DNA from: Monoglobus sp964442605 | GTDB lineage: Bacteria > Bacillota > Clostridia > Monoglobales > Monoglobaceae | Assembly: GCA_964442605.1 (NCBI GenBank) | Contig: CAYTZR010000057.1 | Span: forward strand, 1 to 9,673 | Length of the DNA: 9,673 bases | Reading direction: 5' to 3' | Shown: piece by piece, positions 1-5,780 of the stretch | Layout: each line of letters starts with the position of its first letter | Numbering within the stretch: the stretch's first letter is position 1 | Program-made: the position numbers and the translations under genes | Notes under the pieces: model-generated | Databases searched by the model: none | What the model was told of the DNA's origin: nothing | The model's input: only the letters and a program-made list of their open reading frames with translations

Positions 1-3
1 TAC

Positions 4-17
4 CGCTCGGGTCTGGC
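4..17 (+). repeat. Partial copy of the palindromic repeat
   Basis: The 14 bases CGCTCGGGTCTGGC match the left arm and loop of the palindrome at 38-58, but the right arm is not present (ACTATGC follows). It is a half-element, either decayed or truncated. Confidence 0.7.
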
Positions 18-37
18 ACTATGCAAGGTTTGGTATA

Positions 38-58
38 GCGCTCGGGTCTGGCGAGCGC
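38..58 (+). repeat. Palindromic repeat, copy 1 (7-7-7 hairpin)
   Basis: A perfect 7-bp stem, GCGCTCG at 38-44 and CGAGCGC at 52-58, encloses the loop GGTCTGG at 45-51. The same 21 bases recur exactly at 150-170. A left-half copy (arm CGCTCG plus the loop, right arm missing) lies at 4-17, an inverted variant at 342-362 and a degenerate inverted one at 9550-9572. The conserved loop, not only the stem, marks this as a repeat family and not chance pairing. Confidence 0.85.
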
Positions 59-65
59 GAGTGAC

Positions 66-147
66 CACACCTGTCAAGGTGTGTGGCTTATAAAACAGTC
101 CGTTTTATCGCAAAAACTGGGTTACAAGCTACAAAAACTTTTTTTGC
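66..147. repeat. Chain of three further 7-bp hairpins
   Basis: Three consecutive perfect 7-bp stems fill the space between two copies of the palindrome. They are CACACCT/AGGTGTG (66-72 with 77-83, 4-nt loop), ATAAAAC/GTTTTAT (90-96 with 102-108, 5-nt loop) and GCAAAAA/TTTTTGC (110-116 with 141-147, 24-nt loop). None is followed by a U-tract typical of a terminator on the plus strand. Their function is unknown. Confidence 0.6.
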
Positions 148-149
148 CA

Positions 150-362
150 GCGCTCGGGTCTGGCGAGCGCAATTGGGCTAGGCATGAGCGAACTAAGCGG
201 CTACGCCTAAAGTAAATGGAGTTTGGAATAAAGGAAAGTATATAAATAAATATAATTAAAAACTTAATATAAAACTTTCTTTATATCATTATTCCTATTT
301 TTTAGTCCTGACGGACTACCGAGTTCAAGCCTAGCCCGGTTCCGCTCGCCGGACCCGAGCGG
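150..362. repeat. Nested inverted-repeat (MITE-like) element of about 213 bp
   Basis: The ends are the palindrome at 150-170 and its inverted variant at 342-362 (arms CCGCTCG and CGAGCGG, loop CCGGACC). Just inside them GGGCTAGGC at 175-183 is the exact reverse complement of GCCTAGCCC at 329-337. Further in, GGAAT-like and AAAGT-like segments around 225-239 face ACTTTC and ATTCC segments around 274-295, and ATTAA/TTAAT (255-259 with 264-268) lies near the centre. The whole stretch could fold into one long imperfect cruciform with an AT-rich middle. It has no room for a protein. A non-autonomous transposon-like or REP-type composite element is an inference. Confidence 0.55.
342..362 (-). repeat. 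Palindromic repeat, inverted variant copy
   Basis: A perfect 7-bp stem, CCGCTCG at 342-348 and CGAGCGG at 356-362, with loop CCGGACC. On the minus strand the loop reads GGTCCGG, one base from GGTCTGG of the plus-strand copies. The outermost stem base pair has changed from G:C to C:G on both sides, a compensatory change that suggests the hairpin itself is kept. Confidence 0.8.
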
Positions 363-366
363 GGAC

Positions 367-454
367 AAAGATCATTAACATGATGATGTATGCAGAGTCT
401 TGCAATGTTATCTTTAATAATCCGGATTGAATAAATTTTTTGTCTACAATCCGG
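367..454 (+). other. Two possible leader hairpins upstream of the small membrane gene
   Basis: A long interrupted hairpin spans 367-415. AAAGAT (367-372) pairs with ATCTTT (410-415), AACAT (377-381) with ATGTT (405-409), and TGCA (391-394) with TGCA (401-404). It is followed by CCGGATT (422-428) pairing with AATCCGG (448-454) across a 19-nt loop. There is no terminator-type T-run after either. They could be transcribed leader structures or just more of the repeat cluster. Confidence 0.35.
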
Positions 455-524
455 GAAATATATTTAGTATGACAGATTATGAGTAAAATCAAATTCTAAT
501 TTAAATTTAAATGGAGGAAAGACT

Positions 525-980
525 ATGAAATGCTTTAGAGAGTATGCCGATGAAGCGGCAAAATTCGCGACCCCTTACGTAAGGAGAACGGGTGAGTTTT
601 TCGCGAATGCCGGAGACGAGGCAAAGGATTGGTATTATAATAAAAAGAAAGATTATAAAAAACGCCGCAAGACATCGAGGCTAAGAGAATGTATACAGGA
701 CAGTATCGGAATGATTTTGCTGATTGCGGGGATAATAGGCGGAATAGCAGCCGCTATTATTACCGCGAGAGCGATTGTTAAAAAGATTTGTTGCGGTAAC
801 CACAAAATTGTCGCCGTAGACGAAGCGGCGATTAAAAATGAAAGCGTCGTAAGCGATGAGGATAGCGGGGAGCAGGAGGAGCAACAGGAGCCGGCTAAGA
901 TAACTAAGAAAAAGAAGGCAAAATCCAAGGAAAAGAATAAGGACAAGGCACAGAAAAACACAGGATATATAACATTGTAA
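525..980 (+). CDS. Small single-span membrane protein with Lys/Glu-rich tail, function unknown
   Basis: I do not recognise this 151-residue protein. The start ATG is well supported by GGAGG at 513-517, 7 nt upstream. Residues 1-58 are charged and probably helical, with a strongly basic stretch at about 40-54. Residues 61-85 form one hydrophobic, Gly/Ala/Ile-rich transmembrane segment. A Cys pair (89-90) follows, then an acidic patch (about 106-122, Asp/Glu/Gln-rich) and a Lys-rich low-complexity tail (about 125-145). No signal-peptidase site is evident and no enzyme motif is visible. The overall form (short soluble helix, one membrane span, charged tail) resembles YtxH-like small membrane proteins only in general layout; I do not claim homology. 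The gene stands alone, between the repeat cluster and the operon starting at 1131. Confidence 0.7.
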   Translation: MKCFREYADEAAKFATPYVRRTGEFFANAGDEAKDWYYNKKKDYKKRRKTSRLRECIQDSIGMILLIAGIIGGIAAAIITARAIVKKICCGNHKIVAVDEAAIKNESVVSDEDSGEQEEQQEPAKITKKKKAKSKEKNKDKAQKNTGYITL

Positions 981-987
981 CTTTAAA

Positions 988-1056
988 TACACTTCAAAAA
1001 ATACAATTCAAAAAAATACACTTAAAAAAATACACTTCAAAAAATATACTTCAAAA
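988..1056 (+). repeat. Tandem repeat, five units of 12-15 bp
   Basis: Five consecutive units related to TACACTTCAAAAAA occupy 988-1001, 1002-1016, 1017-1030, 1031-1044 and 1045-1056. Differences between units are single-base changes and the length of the A-run. They fill most of the spacer after the small membrane gene. A simple slippage or duplication origin is likely; there is no sign of a terminator hairpin. Confidence 0.8.
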
Positions 1057-1083
1057 GCTATTGTATTATTTAACTATTTAGCT

Positions 1084-1113
1084 TTGAACACTGTTTTTGA
1101 ACACTATTATAGT
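1084..1113 (+). promoter_or_regulatory. Candidate sigma-A promoter for the aminotransferase-trpS-wecAB operon
   Basis: TTGAAC at 1084-1089 could be a -35 box, with TATAGT at 1108-1113 as the -10 (18-bp spacer) or TATTAT at 1105-1110 (15-bp spacer). The -35 region is itself duplicated: TTTGAACACT occurs at 1083-1092 and again at 1096-1105. Transcription would begin about 10 nt before the start codon at 1131, leaving a very short leader. The boxes are imperfect and this is only a candidate. Confidence 0.35.
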
Positions 1114-1130
1114 AAAGCGAGGCAGAAGAA

Positions 1131-2333
1131 ATGGATATACAAACGAAGTTTTCGGATAAAGTAAAGGACTTAGAGGCATCGGCAATACGCGAGATTTTTA
1201 AGCTGCTTGACAAGCCGGGGATTATTTCATTCGCGGGAGGAGCGCCGGATCCGGAGATGTTTCCTTGTGAAGCGCTGGCGGATGCCGCACAAAAGGTTCT
1301 CTTAGACAATGGAAAGACCGCGCTTCAATACGGAGTCACGGAGGGCTATACACCGCTTAGAAATTGGGTCAAGAGCCGTTTGGTGTCTCAGGGAGTAATA
1401 AAAGAGGGTGACGATAACGAAACAATTATTGTGAGCGGCGGACAGCAAGGAATTGATCTTGCCGCAAAATCACTGCTCAATCCCGGAGACGGCGTTGTTT
1501 GTGAGCTGCCCAGTTTTGTCGGCGGTTTGAATACCTTCCGTTCGTATAATGCGGAGATTTTCGGAGTGACGGTAGACAGCGACGGAATTAATATGGAAGA
1601 ATTGGAGAAGCTTTTGAAGGCGCACCGCAATATAAAGATAGTCTATACGATAGCTACTTTCCAAAATCCTTCCGGTATAACCATGTCAACCGAAAAGAGA
1701 AGGAGACTTTTGGAGCTTGCGGAAGAATATGACTTTATAATATTTGAGGACAACCCATATGGCGAGCTTCGCTTTGCCGGAGAGGATGTACCCACGATTA
1801 AGTCTATGGACAAGAACTACCGCGTTGTGTATCTGGGTTCATTTTCAAAAATTCTGTCGCCGGGACTTAGAGCCGGATTTACTTCTTGCCACAAGGATTT
1901 GATGGAAAGAATGATAATCTGTAAGCAGGTTCAGGATGTACATACCAACGTAATGTCGCAGATGGTTATTTATGAATATATCCAAAATAATTCTATAGAT
2001 GAGCATATTAAAAGGCTCAGAAAGGTATACGGCGAAAAGTGCAGATTTATGTGCGAGTGTATGGACAAGTATTTCCCTGAGCAGGTAACACATACGACTC
2101 CGGAGGGAGGAATATTCCTTTTCTGTGAGATGCCGGAGGGTCATGATTCAAAGGCTGTTGTGGCAAAGGCGGTTGAAAAGGGAGTGGCGTTTGTACCCGG
2201 CGCAACCACAATGATTGACGACAAGGCTGTATACAGCACTTTCAGAATGAATTACTCCACCGCGTCCTTTGAGCAAATTGAGAGCGGAATAAAAACACTC
2301 GGCGAATTGCTGAAGGAGGAAGTGGGGAAATGA
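1131..2333 (+). CDS. PLP-dependent class I/II aminotransferase (LysN / 2-aminoadipate type)
   Basis: The 400-residue protein is a fold-type I aminotransferase that transfers an amino group between an amino acid and a 2-oxo acid in the cytoplasm, using pyridoxal phosphate. Visible family marks are FAGGAPDPEMFP near the N-terminus (34-45), QYGVTEGYTPLR (66-77), the NPSG segment (179-182), EDNPYGEL (206-213), the Schiff-base lysine K240 in SFSK followed by SPGLR, and the carboxylate-binding arginine R372 in FRMNYS. These fit the subgroup containing LysN, aromatic and branched-chain aminotransferases and the C-terminal half of MocR regulators; no N-terminal DNA-binding domain is present, so it is an enzyme and not a MocR regulator. 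Exact substrate cannot be read from sequence. A weak SD (GAGG, 1119-1122) precedes the ATG. Its stop overlaps the start of trpS by 4 bp (ATGA), suggesting translational coupling. Confidence 0.9.
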   Translation: MDIQTKFSDKVKDLEASAIREIFKLLDKPGIISFAGGAPDPEMFPCEALADAAQKVLLDNGKTALQYGVTEGYTPLRNWVKSRLVSQGVIKEGDDNETIIVSGGQQGIDLAAKSLLNPGDGVVCELPSFVGGLNTFRSYNAEIFGVTVDSDGINMEELEKLLKAHRNIKIVYTIATFQNPSGITMSTEKRRRLLELAEEYDFIIFEDNPYGELRFAGEDVPTIKSMDKNYRVVYLGSFSKILSPGLRAGFTSCHKDLMERMIICKQVQDVHTNVMSQMVIYEYIQNNSIDEHIKRLRKVYGEKCRFMCECMDKYFPEQVTHTTPEGGIFLFCEMPEGHDSKAVVAKAVEKGVAFVPGATTMIDDKAVYSTFRMNYSTASFEQIESGIKTLGELLKEEVGK

Positions 2334-3346
2334 GTGATGTAAGAAGTGATGCTAAGAAGAGAATTTTAAGCGGTATTCAGCCATCGGGAGCTTTAACCTT
2401 AGGCAACTATCTGGGAGCGTTACGCAATTGGGTTGAGCTTTCAAAAACAAATGAGTATGAGTGCTACTTTATGCTTGCCGATCTTCACACTATAACGGTA
2501 AGGCAGACGCCGAAGGATTTCAGAAAAAACGCTATGGATTTGCTGGCGTTGTTTATAGCCTCGGGGCTTGATCCCGAGAAAAACCCGATATTTTTTCAGT
2601 CTCATGTTCCGGCGCATGCCATGCTCGGTTGGGTTATGATATGCAACACATATATGGGCGAGCTTTCCAGAATGACTCAGTACAAGGATAAGGCACAAAA
2701 GCACGCCGGTAATCTGAACGCGGGCTTGTTCACATACCCGTCGCTTATGGCAGCGGATATACTGCTTTATCAGGCGGATCTCGTTCCTGTCGGCAGAGAT
2801 CAAAATCAGCACCTTGAAATCACGAGGGATTTGGCGAACAGATTTAACAATGCTTACAGCGAAACCTTTAAGGTTCCTGAGGCATACATACCGAAGGTTG
2901 GAGCGCTCATCATGAGTCTTCAGGATCCCGCGCATAAGATGTCGAAATCCGACACGAACGAAAACGGCTATATACTGATGCTTGACCCTATTGATAAAAT
3001 TGTCAAAAAGATTAAGAGAGCGGTCACGGATTCCGGCAGTGAGGTGAGACGCGGAGAAGGCAAGGAGGGCGTTGAAAATCTGATGTCTATTTACTCCGCC
3101 GTTACCGGAAAGAATATTCCGGAGATAGAAAATGAGTTTGTCGGATGTGGTTACGGCGATTTAAAAAACGCAGTCGCTGAGGCGGTTGTGGAAACCATAC
3201 GTCCTATACAGGAAAAATATAACGATTTAATGAAAAATAAAGATTATTTAAAGCAGGTATACAAGTCAGGCGCCGAAAGAGCCGGCCGCACGGCGATGAA
3301 AACCGTGGCAAAGGTGTACCGCAAGGTTGGATTTATTGAGCCGTAA
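2330..3346 (+). CDS. trpS: Tryptophanyl-tRNA synthetase
   Basis: This 338-residue class I aminoacyl-tRNA synthetase charges tRNA-Trp with tryptophan at the expense of ATP. It shows GIQPSG (15-20), the HIGH-type signature TLGN (23-26), MTQYKDK (115-121), the tryptophan-pocket region DILLYQADLVPVGRDQNQH (143-161) and the KMSKS loop (203-207). Length is normal for bacterial TrpRS and no domain is missing. The ATG overlaps the aminotransferase stop codon. The SD, GGAGG near 2317-2321, lies inside the upstream gene. No tryptophan T-box or Trp-rich leader peptide was found upstream of the operon, which is worth noting because clostridial trpS genes often carry one. Confidence 0.97.
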   Translation: MSDVRSDAKKRILSGIQPSGALTLGNYLGALRNWVELSKTNEYECYFMLADLHTITVRQTPKDFRKNAMDLLALFIASGLDPEKNPIFFQSHVPAHAMLGWVMICNTYMGELSRMTQYKDKAQKHAGNLNAGLFTYPSLMAADILLYQADLVPVGRDQNQHLEITRDLANRFNNAYSETFKVPEAYIPKVGALIMSLQDPAHKMSKSDTNENGYILMLDPIDKIVKKIKRAVTDSGSEVRRGEGKEGVENLMSIYSAVTGKNIPEIENEFVGCGYGDLKNAVAEAVVETIRPIQEKYNDLMKNKDYLKQVYKSGAERAGRTAMKTVAKVYRKVGFIEP

Positions 3347-3366
3347 TACAACCCGGAGGGTTTACT

Positions 3367-4479
3367 ATGATTTTTAATAATAATATATATGTGCTTCTGG
3401 CACTTGTTGTGGCGTTTCTGATTTCATTTTCCGCAACGCCGATGGTTATATCGCTGGCGCATAAGGTAAATGCCATAGATGTTCCCAAGGATAACAGACG
3501 TGTTCATAAAAAGCCTACACCGCTTATGGGCGGACTCGCTATATTTTATGGATTTATAGTCAGTGTTATTTGTTTTGCTACAATCGACAAAGAAGTTATG
3601 GGTATACTTATCGGCTGTGTTATAATAGTTACAACGGGTATCATTGATGACATAACCGACATGAAGCCGATAGTAAAGCTTTTATGCCAAATTTTGGCAG
3701 CTTCCGTAGTGGTGTACTGCGGTGTAAGAATAGGTCATTTTGGAAACCCGTTTTCCAAATGGTTCGGCGGACCGTATATAGTGCTTAACTATTGGGTGTC
3801 CTGCGCAATAACCGTGATTTGGATTGTGGGAATATGCAACGCCGTAAATCTGATAGACGGTCTTGACGGTCTTGCTGTAGGAGTGTCGTCTATCGCATCT
3901 ATTGCGCTTCTGGCGCTTACGGTAATCAGTGATAATTTAAACGTCGCGATAATCACTGCAGCGGTCGCGGGTGCCGGCTTTGGATTTTTGCCGTATAACT
4001 ATAATCCCGCGAAAATATTTATGGGCGATACCGGCGCGCTTTTCCTTGGATTTATCCTTGCTTGTATATCTATACAGGGCATGCTGAAAATGTCGGCGGT
4101 TATAACCTTCGCGGTGCCTATACTTATTTTGGGATTACCTATATTTGATACGATTTTTGCTATATTAAGGCGTATTCTCACGGGACATTCGCCGATGCAG
4201 GCCGACAGAGGGCATTTGCATCATCGTTTGCTTGATATGGGCTTTTCACAAAGACGCGTTGTGACGATTTTGTATACGCTGACAGCCGTTTTGTGTATGA
4301 CCGCGGTAGTAATATCCATTAAGGGATACGCGAGAGCCTTGGTTATGATTTGCTCGGTTCTGATTATTATAGTTGTTTCGATAAAGGTCATGGGCGAGCT
4401 GAGAGATCCGGGCGAATATATGAATTATAATATGGAAGAGCAATTAACAGAGGAGGAAGATGATGAGCAAAAGGATTAA
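3367..4479 (+). CDS. wecA: Undecaprenyl-phosphate GlcNAc-1-phosphate transferase (WecA/TagO family)
   Basis: This 370-residue polytopic membrane enzyme of the MraY/WecA/TagO family transfers GlcNAc-1-phosphate from UDP-GlcNAc to undecaprenyl phosphate at the cytoplasmic face, the first step of teichoic acid or other wall and capsule glycan synthesis. Motifs seen are VPKDNRRVHKKPTPLMGG (39-56), the Mg-binding DD pair (94-95) in GIIDDITD, NLIDGLDGL (161-169), FMGDTG (218-223) and the HLHHR sugar-recognition loop (283-287) that marks the WecA/TagO branch and not MraY. About ten hydrophobic spans are evident, and the C-terminus is an acidic cytoplasmic tail. GGAGGG at 3355-3360 sits 6 nt before the ATG. 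The last codons overlap the start of the epimerase gene, which supports a shared pathway. tagO is an equally good name; polymer identity is not determinable here. Confidence 0.93.
   Translation: MIFNNNIYVLLALVVAFLISFSATPMVISLAHKVNAIDVPKDNRRVHKKPTPLMGGLAIFYGFIVSVICFATIDKEVMGILIGCVIIVTTGIIDDITDMKPIVKLLCQILAASVVVYCGVRIGHFGNPFSKWFGGPYIVLNYWVSCAITVIWIVGICNAVNLIDGLDGLAVGVSSIASIALLALTVISDNLNVAIITAAVAGAGFGFLPYNYNPAKIFMGDTGALFLGFILACISIQGMLKMSAVITFAVPILILGLPIFDTIFAILRRILTGHSPMQADRGHLHHRLLDMGFSQRRVVTILYTLTAVLCMTAVVISIKGYARALVMICSVLIIIVVSIKVMGELRDPGEYMNYNMEEQLTEEEDDEQKD
4452..4456 (+). promoter_or_regulatory. Ribosome binding site that decides the epimerase start
   Basis: GGAGG lies 3 nt before the ATG at 4460 but 6 nt before the ATG at 4463. 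The second spacing is the normal one, so translation probably starts at 4463. The site is inside the end of the wecA coding sequence, in the codons for its acidic tail. Confidence 0.65.
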
Positions 4480-5590
4480 GGTAATGACCATATTCGGAAC
4501 AAGACCGGAAGCAATAAAAATGGCTCCGCTTGTTAAAGAGCTGGAAAAGCACAGCGATAAAATCGAGTCTATAGTGTGTGTTACGGCGCAGCACAGAGAA
4601 ATGCTGGATCAGGTTCTGCGGATTTTTGATATTACTCCGGACTATGATCTGAATATTATGCATGACAGACAGACCTTGGTGAACATTGCCACAAGAGCGC
4701 TTGAGGGACTTGATGAGGTAATGAAGAAGGTTAAGCCTGACCTTGTGCTTGTTCACGGGGATACATCAACCACATTTGCCGGAAGCCTTGCGGCGTATTA
4801 TAATCAGATAGCCGTCGGTCATGTCGAAGCCGGATTAAGAACGTTTGACAAGTATTTTCCGTTCCCTGAGGAGATAAACAGGAGAATAACCGGCGTAATC
4901 GCCGATATGCATTTTGCGCCTACGAAACGCAATGAACAGAACTTGCTTAACGAGAATACAAATCCGAATGATATTTATGTCACCGGAAACACCGTTATCG
5001 ACGCGCTGCGGACAACTGTTCGTGATGACTATGAGTTTGCCGACGAGGGATTGAAGTCTCTCGATTGGGATAATGAGCGTGTTATTGTTATGACGGCACA
5101 CAGGCGTGAAAATCTGGGAGAGCCTTTAAAGAATATTTGCAGGGCGGTACTGAGGATTGTAAATGAATTTGATGATGTCCGGGTAGTATATCCTGTGCAT
5201 CTTAATCCCGCCGTGCGCGAGGTTGCGTTTGACATTTTGGGCGGTCATGACAGAATTAAGCTTATAGATCCTGTCAGCGCGGACGAGCTGCACAACGCGA
5301 TAAAGCGCGGCTATCTGGTACTGACGGATTCGGGCGGTTTGCAGGAAGAGGCTCCCTCGCTCGGGAAACCGGTACTCGTACTCAGAAATGAGACCGAACG
5401 TCCGGAGGCTGTGGAAGCGGGTACGGTTAAAATAGCCGGCGTTGATGAGGATAATATCTACAATATGACGCGCGAGCTTCTCATCGGCTCTGACGAGTAC
5501 GCAAAAATGGCTCACGCGGTAAACCCATATGGCGACGGTCACGCCTCCGAGAGAATAGTAAATGCCATAATAGAAAGGTTCGGCGATTAA
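4463..5590 (+). CDS. wecB: UDP-N-acetylglucosamine 2-epimerase, non-hydrolysing
   Basis: This cytoplasmic enzyme interconverts UDP-GlcNAc and UDP-ManNAc, supplying ManNAc for wall teichoic acid linkage units or other surface glycans. From the preferred start at 4463 it is 375 residues, the usual size. Family motifs are FGTRPEAIKMAPL (11-23), VTAQHREML (40-48), HGDTSTTFAG (98-107), GHVEAGLRT (119-127) with the catalytic-type acids D100 and E122, FPEEINRR (134-141), VTGNTVIDAL (173-182), TAHRRENLG (211-219, H213), DSGGLQEEAP (289-298) and the nucleotide-binding NETERPE (309-315). An alternative start three bases earlier (4460) adds one Met. The start lies within the 3' end of wecA, so the two are likely translated together; mnaA is the Gram-positive synonym. 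The final 16 coding bases are duplicated downstream of the stop. Confidence 0.95.
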   Translation: MSKRIKVMTIFGTRPEAIKMAPLVKELEKHSDKIESIVCVTAQHREMLDQVLRIFDITPDYDLNIMHDRQTLVNIATRALEGLDEVMKKVKPDLVLVHGDTSTTFAGSLAAYYNQIAVGHVEAGLRTFDKYFPFPEEINRRITGVIADMHFAPTKRNEQNLLNENTNPNDIYVTGNTVIDALRTTVRDDYEFADEGLKSLDWDNERVIVMTAHRRENLGEPLKNICRAVLRIVNEFDDVRVVYPVHLNPAVREVAFDILGGHDRIKLIDPVSADELHNAIKRGYLVLTDSGGLQEEAPSLGKPVLVLRNETERPEAVEAGTVKIAGVDEDNIYNMTRELLIGSDEYAKMAHAVNPYGDGHASERIVNAIIERFGD

Positions 5591-5637
5591 TAGATTAATA
5601 AAGGTTCGGCGATTAATAAAGGTTCGGCGGATTAATA
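5574..5637 (+). repeat. Threefold repeat of the end of wecB
   Basis: The sequence AAAGGTTCGGCGATTAATA, which encodes the last residues and stop of the epimerase (5574-5592), recurs at 5600-5618 exactly and at 5618-5637 with one inserted G. The two extra copies are non-coding. This is a direct duplication of gene end sequence into the spacer, probably by replication slippage. Confidence 0.85.
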
Positions 5638-5653
5638 ATATTTGGTAAATAAT

Positions 5654-5695
5654 AAAAATGCTCCGATTTAAGCGTTGTGAGCATTTTTAATTTTT
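5654..5695 (+). terminator. Rho-independent terminator of the operon
   Basis: AAAAATGCTC (5654-5663) pairs perfectly with GAGCATTTTT (5679-5688) across a 15-nt loop, and the T-rich AATTTTT follows. The 3' arm itself supplies a run of five Ts. It lies 64 bp after the wecB stop and before the AraC promoter. Because the stem is A/T-flanked it could also terminate in the opposite direction. Confidence 0.8.
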
Positions 5696-5736
5696 ATTGC
5701 CGATTTTAAGAAAAACCTTTATTTTTTTGCTATTTG

Positions 5737-5745
5737 TGATATAAT
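5737..5745 (+). promoter_or_regulatory. Extended -10 promoter of the AraC-type regulator
   Basis: TG at 5737-5738, one base, then the consensus TATAAT at 5740-5745 form an extended -10 element. No good -35 is seen 17 bp upstream (only T-rich sequence), as is usual for extended -10 promoters. Transcription would start near 5752, about 29 nt before the ATG at 5781. The preceding bases TTTGTGATAT are shared with the candidate promoter at 7441-7449. Confidence 0.65.
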
Positions 5746-5767
5746 AGGCTTAAGGAAAAATTTCCGC

Positions 5768-5772
5768 GGAGG
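5768..5772 (+). promoter_or_regulatory. Ribosome binding site that decides the AraC start
   Basis: GGAGG at 5768-5772 is 8 nt before the ATG at 5781. An in-frame GTG at 5772 overlaps this SD itself and so cannot be served by it. The protein therefore starts at 5781. Confidence 0.8.
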
Positions 5773-5780
5773 TGAAGGCT

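Larger units (their letters stand above)
1..524. other. Gene-free, hairpin-rich intergenic region
   Basis: I see no convincing coding region here. The left part (1-170) is a string of short perfect inverted repeats, 150-362 is a nested inverted-repeat element, and 363-524 is AT-rich leader sequence in front of the small gene at 525. The hairpins are listed separately. The region has the character of a mobile or expanding intergenic repeat cluster rather than decayed coding sequence. No RNA gene of a family I know (tRNA, rRNA, riboswitch, T-box) is recognisable. Confidence 0.7.

Noticed and set aside
653..992. Two open frames on the minus strand opposite the small membrane gene
   Set aside because: They are Leu/Phe/Ser-rich mirror images of the Lys/Glu-rich coding strand, have no SD, and the plus-strand gene has a strong start signal.
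988..1056. A CRISPR array in the tandem repeats after the first gene
   Set aside because: Units are 12-15 bp, directly adjacent, with no spacers and no cas genes nearby.
981..1130. Tryptophan T-box or attenuator controlling the aminotransferase-trpS operon
   Set aside because: The conserved TGGNACCGCG-type T-box sequence, an antiterminator and a terminator stem are all absent, and there is no Trp-rich leader peptide.
1131..2333. MocR-type transcription regulator
   Set aside because: The aminotransferase domain begins close to the N-terminus, leaving no room for the GntR-type DNA-binding domain.
5772..5780. GTG start for the AraC-family gene giving 275 residues
   Set aside because: The GTG overlaps the GGAGG ribosome binding site; the ATG at 5781 is correctly spaced from it.
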